Shown one piece after another: positions 23,570 to 32,400 of a stretch of DNA of 43,694 nt. The stretch comes from a virus, in the IMG/VR virus record IMGVR_UViG_3300030098_004195, positions 1-43,694 of that record; one strand, given 5' to 3'. The notes under the pieces are model-generated. The model ran no database searches, had not been told where the DNA came from, and saw only the letters and a list, made by a program, of their open reading frames with translations. Position 1 is the first letter of the stretch. Every line of letters begins with the position of its first letter. The position numbers were made by a program, and so were the translations under genes.

Positions 23570-24331
23570 ATGAAAACACTATATGTTGACCTAGAAAATG
23601 GGTATAAATCCCTAGGAAGCAGAGATAGTATTAAACAAATGTTTGGATATAGTCCACTTGAATTTAATACATTTTCTGATTTCTCATCATTTATAGGACA
23701 ACTATGGACTCGTGAAAGAGTGCAATCAGTTGTTGATATAGATGGTGTTAAAGTAAATCAAACAGCTATCAAAGTTGTTCCTAAAGATAATCATAAAGTA
23801 CAATGCATGGTTATTGATACAGCAAGTGAGATGGCTAAAAAGTACGCAAGAGAGTTAAAAGGCTCTCAAGATGCGTTAAAACTACAACAATGGGGTAAGC
23901 TAAAAGATAAATTAGATAGTTTCTTTGCTTTTACTAACTCTATACCATGTAGTTTAATAGTTAATTGTCATTCTAAAGCAGAGCAAGACAATGAGAATGG
24001 TGTATTGCGAATGATGCCATATATTGAAGGTTCTACTAAGGTAGATGTCGGTAAATGGTTTGACTTTGTACTATATACTAAAGTTAAAAAGAATAAAAAA
24101 GGTGAAAGAGAGTATGTTTGGGTAACAGCACGTGACGAACACTATTGTCATGCAAAAGATAGAAGTCAAATGCTAGAACCTGAAATGCCTCAAGACTATC
24201 AGACTATTCTAAATGTAATTAAGGAAAAAGGCTGGGATTCAGCAAAGATTCTTATTATAGGAGAACCTGGTAGTGGCAAAACACTTAGTTGTAAAACATT
24301 AATTAATAATAAAACACAAGGAGAAAAGTAA
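23570..24331 (+). CDS. Circularly permuted Sak4/RecA-like ATPase
   Basis: A 253-aa ATPase whose motifs are rotated relative to the conventional protein at 16858. It begins with LYVDLENGYKSL (equivalent to LIIDTEKGARML), then Walker B VQCMVIDTAS with Asp83, sensor-like SLIVNCH with His134, the strand block YIEGSTKVDVGKWFDFVLYT, and only at the C-terminus Walker A IIGEPGSGKT with Lys237, followed by a short helix. All blocks of the family are present, so a circular permutation is the simplest reading. The frame has no stop and no frameshift sign. The next gene (SSB-like) starts in TAATG overlap, as expected for a Sak4-SSB pair. Confidence 0.8.
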   Translation: MKTLYVDLENGYKSLGSRDSIKQMFGYSPLEFNTFSDFSSFIGQLWTRERVQSVVDIDGVKVNQTAIKVVPKDNHKVQCMVIDTASEMAKKYARELKGSQDALKLQQWGKLKDKLDSFFAFTNSIPCSLIVNCHSKAEQDNENGVLRMMPYIEGSTKVDVGKWFDFVLYTKVKKNKKGEREYVWVTARDEHYCHAKDRSQMLEPEMPQDYQTILNVIKEKGWDSAKILIIGEPGSGKTLSCKTLINNKTQGEK

Positions 24332-24831
24332 TGGCAATTACTGTAAAAGAAAGTTCAGGAACATCCTTCGGTGAAGGTTGGAAAAATGTAACTATAAGTG
24401 AAGCTAAACGTGGAGATTATAATGGCTCTGGTTATGTTGACTTATGGTTTGAAGACTATCCAGAAACTCTTAAATGTAGAGTCTGGGAAGCAAGAGGACA
24501 AGATGGAGAAGAGTTTAGCGTATCTAACATGATTCGCAGCTGTAATCCTGATGTTCTTGAAGAACATGAGTCAGAAGATGGAAGTAAAATAGCATCTTTA
24601 GATGATAGTCCAGCTTCATTAAAAGGTAAGAAACTTCAAGTATTATTCTATAAAAATGCTAATGGATATGCAGAAGTAGCTCAGAAAGTAGCTCCTGCTG
24701 TACCATTTGAAAATGCAGTAGATAAATATACTGAAGATAGAATCGAAAATATAAAGCAAGCAGCTGAGAAATACATTGCTGGTAGGACACAAAAGCCTGC
24801 TGACAGTACAGCTACTGCTGACCCTTTCTAA
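24331..24831 (+). CDS. Probable ssDNA-binding protein with DPF tail (second copy)
   Basis: A 166-aa protein between the permuted ATPase and the second primase-helicase. The N-terminal 120 residues are strand-rich and acidic, like phage SSB OB folds. The C-terminus is an acidic/polar tail ending ADPF, similar to the D-x-PF tip by which bacterial SSB recruits partners. No close match to the 196-aa copy at 17532, so the two are paralogues only by position. Confidence 0.6.
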   Translation: MAITVKESSGTSFGEGWKNVTISEAKRGDYNGSGYVDLWFEDYPETLKCRVWEARGQDGEEFSVSNMIRSCNPDVLEEHESEDGSKIASLDDSPASLKGKKLQVLFYKNANGYAEVAQKVAPAVPFENAVDKYTEDRIENIKQAAEKYIAGRTQKPADSTATADPF

Positions 24832-24845
24832 ATAACTAACCTATA

Positions 24846-24946
24846 AATGGGGACAATAACTGGTCCTGTAAGTCCTACACTCGTTGGTAGCGAGTCGCCA
24901 ATAGCTTATGCTAGTAGGCAAAGGAATATGTGAGTCCCCATTATAA
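24846..24946 (+). ncRNA. Repeated structured RNA element, copy B
   Basis: Same closing stem and conserved ends as copy A at 13397: AATGGGGAC/GTCCCCATT, a 22-nt 5' part with one difference, and an identical 31-nt 3' part. The centre differs and folds as CCTAC/GTAGG, ACTCG/CGAGT and TAGC-TTAT-GCTA. It ends 17 nt before the second primase-helicase ATG, with the ribosome site between. Conserved ends with different but still paired centres argue for a functional RNA. Confidence 0.75.
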
Positions 24947-24963
24947 CCCCAAGGAGAAATAAT

Positions 24964-26703
24964 ATGATAAGAGAATTTGCTTTTAGCTATTCTGATAGAC
25001 ATCATTTCTATGATTCATCTAAGAAATCATCATTTGAGAATACAGCTAAAGATACATTTATTTCTTTGTATGGTTATGATAGCTATGCAATTAAATTCTT
25101 TAATGGAACTAAATCATTATCAGGTTTTGATGGTAAGATATATATGCCTAAAGAATTTTTGCTTGATGTAGATGGCGGTACAGTTGAAAATGCTAAAGCT
25201 AAAACAATTGAATTGCTAAAATTACTTAAATCCTTAGAAGTACCATATAATATTTATTTTAGTGGAAGAGGATTTCATGTAGGGATACCTGACACTTCAT
25301 TTAAATGGGAGCCTTGTCAAAATCTACATCTTAAGGTTAAAGATGAACTTACTAAGAAAGGTATATATAACTATGCAGACCCTTCCGTTACAGATAAAAC
25401 TAGAATCATTAGATTGAATAATACTTTAAATACTAAATCCAGATTATGGAAAATATATTTAGATGAAAATGAATTAAACAATCTATCTGGCTTAGAAATA
25501 CAAGCATTAGCATCTAAATCAAGACAAGATAAATTGCCTCAAGATTTAGTTGCAGTTAATCCAGTATTTGATGTTCTTGTTCGTAATACTAAGAAAGAAA
25601 CTGTAATGTATAAAACTGAAGTAGGTATGAATCCTGACCCAGTTAATCATCCATGTATATCTTCTATGTTACAAGGAACTTCATTTGGCAATAGACATGC
25701 AGTAGCATTGCGTATTGCTGCGTGGTTAAGATGGAGATACCCTGAACATACAGTTAGATTAATAATGGAAGATTGGAGGAAAAGAGTAAGTAGTGATGAC
25801 CATCCTTTCAATGAATCAGAAATGAGTAGGTTAGTTACTGATTGCTATAAAGGTCATGGTGGTAGTGGATATAGATATGGATGCATGGATACAGTAATGG
25901 ATAGTTTCTGTAAATCTACATGCAAGATATATAAAGCTAAGAAATCTACTAGTCTTATGTCTGCAGAGCAAATGGAAAATGCTTTAGTCAATTTCTATAG
26001 GAGTGATTTAAAACCTATAAATGTAGGAGAACATTATGGTTTAGATTTCCCTATATATCCAGGTGAACTTGTTGTAGTACAAGCTCCTCCTAAATCAATG
26101 AAGACTATGCTGATACAAAACTGGGTTAATAATCTAAAGAAACCTACTTATTTCTTAGAAATGGAAATGAGTGCTAGACAAATATGGCAAAGGTTTATCC
26201 AAATTGAAAAGGGATGGACTGAAGATGAAATCAGACAATACTATGCAACTAACATGCAGGGTATAAGCGATTCATTTAAATGGCTGTATGTAGATTATGC
26301 ACCTTGTATGGCTCTTGAGCTTGAGAAGAAAATCAATATGCTTCCAATAAAACCAGAGGTAGTAGTTATAGACCATATGGGATTAATGCAATCAAAGCAT
26401 AAAGACTTAAATCTTAAGATGGAAGAAATAGCACAAGCATTAACTGAAGTTGCTATAAGAAATAATATTGTAGTATTTGCTATTTGCGAAATAACTAAAA
26501 CTGCAATGACAGAAGGTATGAACATTGCATCTGTTAGAGGTTCGTTTAGAATAGCATATAATGCAAGTAAAATATTATCTATTTCAGCCAGGAAAGGACC
26601 TGGAGGTAATATCACTCATTTAATAGTTGATACAACTGCTAATAGAGAGAAAGAACAATTCAATGTTACTTTAAAAGTAGATAATTTAAAAATGACAACA
26701 TAA
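24964..26703 (+). CDS. Primase-helicase, copy 2
   Basis: A 579-aa paralogue of the protein at 18119. Primase motifs: FLLDVD with D68/D70, SGRGFH at 100-105, and TRIIRLNNTLNTKS near 146-159. Cys cluster C307, C316, C320 in the same pattern as copy 1. Helicase P-loop is degenerate: APPKSMKTM at 374-382 keeps Lys380-Thr381 but lacks the Gly residues; Walker B VVVIDHMGL. With the permuted ATPase and the SSB-like gene it forms a second complete replication set. The presence of the whole set, and not of a pseudogene, suggests a specialised role. Confidence 0.85.
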   Translation: MIREFAFSYSDRHHFYDSSKKSSFENTAKDTFISLYGYDSYAIKFFNGTKSLSGFDGKIYMPKEFLLDVDGGTVENAKAKTIELLKLLKSLEVPYNIYFSGRGFHVGIPDTSFKWEPCQNLHLKVKDELTKKGIYNYADPSVTDKTRIIRLNNTLNTKSRLWKIYLDENELNNLSGLEIQALASKSRQDKLPQDLVAVNPVFDVLVRNTKKETVMYKTEVGMNPDPVNHPCISSMLQGTSFGNRHAVALRIAAWLRWRYPEHTVRLIMEDWRKRVSSDDHPFNESEMSRLVTDCYKGHGGSGYRYGCMDTVMDSFCKSTCKIYKAKKSTSLMSAEQMENALVNFYRSDLKPINVGEHYGLDFPIYPGELVVVQAPPKSMKTMLIQNWVNNLKKPTYFLEMEMSARQIWQRFIQIEKGWTEDEIRQYYATNMQGISDSFKWLYVDYAPCMALELEKKINMLPIKPEVVVIDHMGLMQSKHKDLNLKMEEIAQALTEVAIRNNIVVFAICEITKTAMTEGMNIASVRGSFRIAYNASKILSISARKGPGGNITHLIVDTTANREKEQFNVTLKVDNLKMTT

Positions 26704-26719
26704 AAAGAAAGGAATCGTT

Positions 26720-27523
26720 ATGTATCCGTACAGTGAAATAAGAAAAGTCCCTCTTGATTATGAGGGCATCACATCCTCAGCTTTTGCTGTCCAAAGAAAA
26801 GATATAAATCCTAAAGGACATAGTAAATGGGTAGAATGTGGTGTAGTAGGACAGAAATATTTATTAATACCTAACAAAGATGTAAAGGAAATGGCTGATA
26901 ATATAGCTCAAGATTGTAATGCAGAGTTTGCTCCAGCTAAAGAGTTCTTTGATGGAAGAAGATATTTCTATGGATTAGTATCACAAACTCATACTGTTGA
27001 AATTGAAGAAGGCGATGATGTAGCATTAGGTCTTGGCTTTTGGAATAGTTATGATGGCAGCACTGCATTAAAAATGAGAATGTTTCTAATGCGTTTAGTA
27101 TGTACTAATGGTATGATGACTAATGACCACTTCAATTCATATAGGTTTAAACATGACCATACAAGTGAAGGTTATGAAGATGAAATGATGCAAGTGGTTG
27201 ACATAATAAATGGTTGTGGTGATAGTGTAGAGAAAATTGCTAGGAACTTTAGAGCTATGACAAATCTAGAAATGGATTTAGATGCACTAAAAATAGCTAG
27301 AAAATCTATACCTGCATTACCTACAACGACATGGGGTAAAATAACAGATAGGTATCTTGAAGGATATGTTAATGATGATGATAATTCTGCATTAACTAAG
27401 AATACTATGTGGGATTTCTATAATGCATGTACTGATGTACTATGGCATGAAAAGAAACCAACTGTTGCTTCATTCCAACACAATGCTTATGTGACGGATA
27501 ATCTGCTTTCTATAGCAGCATAA
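26720..27523 (+). CDS. DUF932-family protein
   Basis: A 267-aa protein with the family pattern: FWNSYDGSTALKMRMFLMRL followed by VCTNGMM. DUF932 proteins occur in phages and plasmids, often with replication genes, and their function is not settled. Gene has AAAGGAA upstream, follows the second primase-helicase, and ends at a strong terminator (27539-27573), so it closes this transcription unit. Confidence 0.8.
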   Translation: MYPYSEIRKVPLDYEGITSSAFAVQRKDINPKGHSKWVECGVVGQKYLLIPNKDVKEMADNIAQDCNAEFAPAKEFFDGRRYFYGLVSQTHTVEIEEGDDVALGLGFWNSYDGSTALKMRMFLMRLVCTNGMMTNDHFNSYRFKHDHTSEGYEDEMMQVVDIINGCGDSVEKIARNFRAMTNLEMDLDALKIARKSIPALPTTTWGKITDRYLEGYVNDDDNSALTKNTMWDFYNACTDVLWHEKKPTVASFQHNAYVTDNLLSIAA

Positions 27524-27538
27524 GAAAAACGAAACGAT

Positions 27539-27573
27539 AGAGGCTGGGGAGAAATCCCTGGCCTCTTTTTTTT
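27539..27573 (+). terminator. Strong intrinsic terminator
   Basis: AGAGGCTGGGG pairs with CCCTGGCCTCT over a 6-nt loop (11 bp, two G-U pairs) and is followed by eight T. This ends the main replication transcript. Confidence 0.92.
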
Positions 27574-27622
27574 AAATAATATTAGGATTAATGGTTTTAA
27601 CTTATATAATTTAGCTAGATGA

Positions 27623-27796
27623 ATGAGTTGCTTAAATTGTAAATATAAAAAAGATAATAAATGTTATTGGTTTAAATACATTAAAAATGAAGAGCCTAAA
27701 ATTATACCAGATAAAATTATTAACGAAGGATGCAAGCAATATTGTGACCATCCATTATTATTAGAGATAATTAAAATATTCAGGAGAAATAAATGA
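27623..27796 (+). CDS. Small Cys-rich protein (57 aa)
   Basis: ATG at 27623, 57 aa: MSCLNCKYKKDNKCYWF and later GCKQYCDH. The five Cys and one His look like a metal site (C-x2-C, C, C-x3-C). The next gene starts inside its stop (ATGA). It is the first gene after the strong terminator, but its ribosome site is weak. Confidence 0.55.
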   Translation: MSCLNCKYKKDNKCYWFKYIKNEEPKIIPDKIINEGCKQYCDHPLLLEIIKIFRRNK

Positions 27797-27945
27797 CGTT
27801 TAAAAAAGGTGGGTTCTTAGATAACCCTGAGAATATAAAAAAAGCTCATGAAGCTAGACGTAAATTACTAAAGAGAAAGCCTAGGACTGCTAAAGAACAC
27901 GAAGAATGGCGTAAAAACCAAAGAAAAAAGTTTAAGCTATGGTAG
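27793..27945 (+). CDS. Small basic protein (50 aa)
   Basis: ATG at 27793 after CAGGAGAAATAA, overlapping the preceding stop. 50 aa, Lys/Arg-rich (KKAHEARRKLLKRKPR). Nucleic-acid binding is plausible. The next gene starts inside its last codons. Confidence 0.5.
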   Translation: MTFKKGGFLDNPENIKKAHEARRKLLKRKPRTAKEHEEWRKNQRKKFKLW

Positions 27946-28193
27946 TATGGGGTATAGTAATTAAAGCCTATATAGCTATTATTTTACTCAATGAAATAGA
28001 TGAACAATGGAATATTAATAACCCCAGGCCATATCCTAAATCTAAATACAATAGACTTCAATGGGAAAAAGAAGATTTCTATACATTTAAAGTTAATGGA
28101 GAATGGGTGTTAAGAAAAGCTAGAAAAACTGATAGTAAATTAAAACGAAAAGTACGTAATAAGTATTGGGAGAAGAGAAATGCCAAAGGATAA
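27939..28193 (+). CDS. Small membrane-anchored basic protein (84 aa)
   Basis: One hydrophobic N-terminal span (VVWGIVIKAYIAIILL) followed by a basic soluble part (FYTFKVNGEWVLRKARK). Starts inside the preceding gene, ends inside the next. No family recognised. Confidence 0.5.
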   Translation: MVVWGIVIKAYIAIILLNEIDEQWNINNPRPYPKSKYNRLQWEKEDFYTFKVNGEWVLRKARKTDSKLKRKVRNKYWEKRNAKG

Positions 28194-28428
28194 AAAGATG
28201 ACATACAACCAATTGTTAAATTATATGGGTTCTGTTGAAAATAAATATGACCACGCTATTAATACTATAGGGCAAACTTTAGCTGATTTTATTGAATTTC
28301 AAAATAAAAAAGAAGAGTTCATGGAGTGGTTAAAAGAAGTTAAATATAAGGATACTCAAAATGCTATGCAAAAGATGCGAGAAGAAGATAAGGCAAAAAA
28401 AGATAAACCAAAGATTCACAGAATTTAA
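28180..28428 (+). CDS. Helical hypothetical protein (82 aa)
   Basis: An 82-aa charged helical protein starting MPKDKKMTYNQLLNYMGSVE with a Lys-rich tail. Overlaps the preceding gene by 14 nt. No family recognised. Confidence 0.5.
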   Translation: MPKDKKMTYNQLLNYMGSVENKYDHAINTIGQTLADFIEFQNKKEEFMEWLKEVKYKDTQNAMQKMREEDKAKKDKPKIHRI

Positions 28429-28485
28429 TAATTGGAAGAAGTTTATGGAAACAACATTCACACGTATATTAAACAAGGAGAAATA

Positions 28486-28677
28486 ATGTCGGGAACAAAG
28501 AAAAAAACCACCAAGAAATCTGCAACTAAAGAAACTAAGCACAAATCTATAGTGTCTAATGAGGAAAGTATAATGACTCGATTAGAAGTTGTAGAGAAAA
28601 TGTTAGTACACACAAGAGATGAGTTTAAAGAAATAAAACTTATTATTAATCGATTAAAAGACAGGATGGGATTATGA
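28486..28677 (+). CDS. Lys-rich coiled-coil protein (63 aa)
   Basis: I place the start at the ATG 28486 behind AAGGAGAAATA; a TTG-started longer form from 28432 is unlikely. A lysine-rich N-terminus (SGTKKKTTKKSATK) leads into a coiled coil. The tail resembles histone-tail composition; role unknown. The next start overlaps its stop. Confidence 0.55.
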   Translation: MSGTKKKTTKKSATKETKHKSIVSNEESIMTRLEVVEKMLVHTRDEFKEIKLIINRLKDRMGL

Positions 28678-28880
28678 GCTACATTTCCAAGAAATTTATC
28701 AGAAGTAGATTTAAAGATAAGGATGTTCAGATAAATGAAGAAGCTATTCAAGAATTAGATATTATGCTAAGAAGAATAGTTGAACTAGTATCTTATAATG
28801 CTTTTGATAGAAGAATAAAAAGGGTTACTAAAGAAAAGTTACCACAAATACTAGGCAAGTTTAATGAAAGCCTCGTCTAG
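28674..28880 (+). CDS. Small helical protein with histone-fold-like pattern (68 aa)
   Basis: A 68-aa protein: a short helix (SKKFIRSRFK), a loop, a long helix starting NEEAIQELDIMLRRIVELVS, a basic loop (RRIKRVT), then a short helix (KEKLPQIL). Lengths and hydrophobic spacing resemble the histone fold of archaeal histones and H4 (compare E-E and K-R-x-V-T positions). I see no conclusive signature, so this is a structural hypothesis. It directly follows a Lys-rich small protein. Confidence 0.4.
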   Translation: MSYISKKFIRSRFKDKDVQINEEAIQELDIMLRRIVELVSYNAFDRRIKRVTKEKLPQILGKFNESLV

Positions 28881-29226
28881 TAAAGCTAAAGGAAGAAGGC
28901 TTCAAAACTTTGTAAGAGATAAATTACTATCTTGCTTTCCCTTTCTTGAGCAGGATGATATAAAGGCAGCTATCATGGGAGAGTCTGGTGAGGATATCAA
29001 ACTCTCTCCTGCTGCGAGAAAAGTAATTCCTTATAGTTTTGAATGTAAAAATCAAGAAAGATTAAATCTATGGTCTTCATTAGAGCAAGCAGAATCTAAT
29101 GCAGATGATAGGATTCCTGTTCTAATATTTAAAAGAAATAGAAGTAAAACATACGTTGCTATTGAAGTAGATAGCTTCTTAAATTTAATCCAACCAGAAA
29201 AGGAGAAGAGCAAAAATGAGCAGTAA
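28864..29226 (+). CDS. PD-(D/E)XK-type nuclease (resolvase-like)
   Basis: A 120-aa protein with a basic helix (SKAKGRRLQNFVRDKLL), then GESGEDIKLSPAARKVIPYS and FECKNQE. The order Glu...Asp...E-x-K, with the D in GEDIKLS and the E-x-K in FECKN, is the PD-(D/E)XK core found in Holliday-junction resolvase-like and recombination nucleases of phages. The basic N-terminal helix would contact DNA. It lies in the last early cluster; it may resolve branched replication products. Confidence 0.7.
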   Translation: MKASSSKAKGRRLQNFVRDKLLSCFPFLEQDDIKAAIMGESGEDIKLSPAARKVIPYSFECKNQERLNLWSSLEQAESNADDRIPVLIFKRNRSKTYVAIEVDSFLNLIQPEKEKSKNEQ

Positions 29227-29401
29227 TGAACGAAAAGAGCTTATTTCTATGTGTAAAGGTATGATATTAGACAATGAATTAAGCAGTGTAATAGAGCAAA
29301 TGGATGATATTAATATTATAGATGATGAGCCTAAGATGTTTTTAAGTGTCTATAAGTTAATTAAGATGAGAAAGAAATTTAACAATTGTGCACAAGCATG
29401 A
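29216..29401 (+). CDS. Small acidic hypothetical protein (61 aa)
   Basis: A 61-aa acidic helical protein with a Lys-rich end, overlapping the nuclease gene by 11 nt. Behind a GGAGAAG site. No family recognised. Confidence 0.5.
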   Translation: MSSNERKELISMCKGMILDNELSSVIEQMDDINIIDDEPKMFLSVYKLIKMRKKFNNCAQA

Positions 29402-29475
29402 TGGAATTACTATTTTCTTTTGTAGTAATAATATTCGGATGGATGCTAATTAAATTTATATTTAATCCCGATTAA
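29398..29475 (+). CDS. Single-span membrane micropeptide (25 aa)
   Basis: ATGATG start overlaps the preceding stop. 25 aa, almost all hydrophobic (MMELLFSFVVIIFGWMLIKF). It overlaps the end of the convergent late gene by 14 nt. Could be a holin-like or inhibitor peptide; certainty is limited by size. Confidence 0.4.
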   Translation: MMELLFSFVVIIFGWMLIKFIFNPD

Positions 29476-32400
29476 GAGCTTCAACTAACGCAACTTTAAA
29501 CCCTAAGAAATCTGTAATTGGAAAAGCTGGATTAGCCATATTTATTAATTCAACTGCTCTCCAAGCTGCAGTTCTTCCATCTCCAGCAATACCAGAATAT
29601 ATTCCTAATAAAGTATCTAAAGCAAACCTAGGTGCAAATCCTATCATAGGTACTCTACTCATATAATGTTGAAGAGTTCTTTCAACTTCTTCATCATCAT
29701 CGTATCCTCCCATCATAGCCATTATAGTTAAATTAATAGGTGCTAAATATAAAGCAAGTAAATCAGAAGACATTCCTCTAGCTACTGTCTTAGCAACACC
29801 TAGTTGTTTTGATAATCTGTATGGAACTGATAATCCTCCTAGTAATAAAATATCAACCATTCCAACTAAAATTGTTTGTGAAATTACAAAATTTCTAATA
29901 GTAGCTGCTTCTGGATTTAACTTTCTAAGTTTTAAAGCATTTTTTGGATTCAATATGTCTTTCCACAGCTTCATTAAAGCTTTTACATTATCTACTCTAG
30001 TATCTAAAGGACCTAACTCCCCTTTTAAATTCTCTAAACTTTTATATGCATTTTTACCTTCATTAAGTATCCTTTTATCTCCACCAAATTTTTGTTGCGA
30101 CCAGTAAACAAACTTACCCATCTGATTACCAATTGCTCCCATATTAAATTCACCAACGTCAGAAGTTGATAGCCCATAATTTGAAAGCTTAGAGAACCAT
30201 CTACCATATTCAATAGCTAAAGATTCTTCTTGTGCATTAAATTCATTTAAAGGTTTTCTAGGTATAATTCCTAAATCTTGAGCATGTTCTACACCTATCA
30301 TAAATGCAACAGACCTAATAAATGTCTCTGTTTTACCCATAGTTATACCATATGCCTTTTTTAAATTAGGCCAAGCTGTATATGTACTTGCTACAACATT
30401 ATATAAATTAGCTTTAGACATTTTCATATCTATCCCTAGCATTTTCATTGATACTCCACTAAGATGTCTTGAAAATTGATATTCTTTATTAATAGCAAAA
30501 TTGGCAAACTTAGACATTAAATCTCTATTTCTCTGTTCTTTTAGTTTTGACATTCTTTTTTTAGCTCTGCCTTCACTAATAACAGTAATCCCTTCATGAA
30601 TTAAATTCCATGCCCTTGAATCATTTAATGCACGAGAAATTAATTCTTCCATTTCTTTCTTGTATTTAGGCTCACCTTTTCTATTCTTATTTACTTTCTT
30701 CCAATAAACTAACATTGCTCCTAATATTTTATGTGAAGTGGCAGCTTCTAATTGGGTATCAGCAATATCATTTACCATAGTTTCACTAAAGAAATCATTA
30801 AAGTCAATTACTCCAGAACGAGATATTAAATCCATCATAGGGTCATTATTTTTCATACTTAAATATCTCATTGTATGTCTATGGGTAAGCCTAATCCCGA
30901 AAAGATTAGCATGTTGAGTTATTGCTGTCATATTCTTTAACGAAGTAATAGCTCCACCTAAGTATCTTCCTGTAATAAAAGAACCTATTGTTTGAGAGAC
31001 ATGCTGCACTTTTTCAGCTTTAACAGGACCGAATCTAGTTACATTATCAGCAGAATATTTAATAGGTCCTAAAGTTCCATAAGTAGATGTTTTATTAAAA
31101 GGAACACTATAATAATTCATCATATATTCAAATATTTCTTCATTGATATTCCCATCTTTATCCTGTATCATTCCCACAGATTCTATTAGCTGTGCTGTAA
31201 GAAGGTTTCTTTCTATAGCAGTCATTCCTGTCTTAAGGTAGTCATTATAGACACCTGCATCCATTCTCATATTCATAGGATTAAATGCATTAGTAATTCT
31301 TTTTAAATGTTTTTGGTCTGCTGTAACAGGGACTAAGTCTCCTCCTTCAACATTCATACCATAATCATCTCTATTGTCACGTATAATTTCCATTCTTCTT
31401 ATAGCCGATTCTGTAGAGTTAATATCTTTTCTAAGTGCAGAATGAGCACTCATCCCTTTATAAGCTTTACCTTTATAAAAATGGTCAAATTTAGATATTT
31501 TATCAGTATCAGACTTCTTAATTGACTTATCCCAATTCTCTTTAGTCTCTTTAAGATTTTTAAGATTGTTTCTTAATTCTGCCAATGCATTATCATACAT
31601 CATATTAAACTTATCTTTATTGTAAATAATAGGGAAGTGATTCTTCTTAAAGCTAGTATCATCAGTTTGATATTGGAAAAAATCTAAACTTGTGAAGCCA
31701 TCAAATGATTTCATATATCTATCATATAATTTTTTTTGGTTGGAATTTAAAGTACCAATTGCAGTTTTGCCTACTTTAGATTTTGGATTAAAGAACATTG
31801 CTTTTATTTGGTCTTGACTTAATTTAGGAAATTGCTTGGAATAAGCTTCTAATAACTTATCTACAGATTTATCAAATTCTTTTTGGAAGTATTTAAAAAC
31901 TTCATTATCTATTTTTCTAGCTCTTTCAATTAAAGCTTCAAGTTTATCTATAGCTTCAGAAGGTAATGGTAAATTATATTCTCCATCAAATGCAGTTTCT
32001 ATAGGTTCAAAATTCTGAAATTCAAATTTAGCACTACCATCTTGTCCAGGAGCATCATAAAATTCTACCTTATCGTCTTTATCTTTCTTAGTATTGTAAT
32101 TTGTAGCTATAAAGAATTTTTTTTCAGTACCAATAACCTTACCGTCTTCATTTTTAATTTCAACATCTCTAATCTCAACCCATCCTGTCATTATCTGATG
32201 AAATAATTCCTGTATGGCTATATCATTATGCCTATATCCTGCTTGATAAGGAATATGAGTATCTCGAATAAGAACACTACCATCTTCTTTTAAACCCGCA
32301 TATTCATTAACAATTTTCTGTAGTTCTTCAACTATAGTTGCCATTCCTTCATAAAACTTACTTTTGACTACAGGCTTTCCAGATGTATCTTTAGTAACCC

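Noticed and set aside
28432-28485. Longer TTG-started form of the 63-aa Lys-rich protein
   Set aside because: A strong AAGGAG site stands directly before the ATG at 28486; the extension has no ribosome site.
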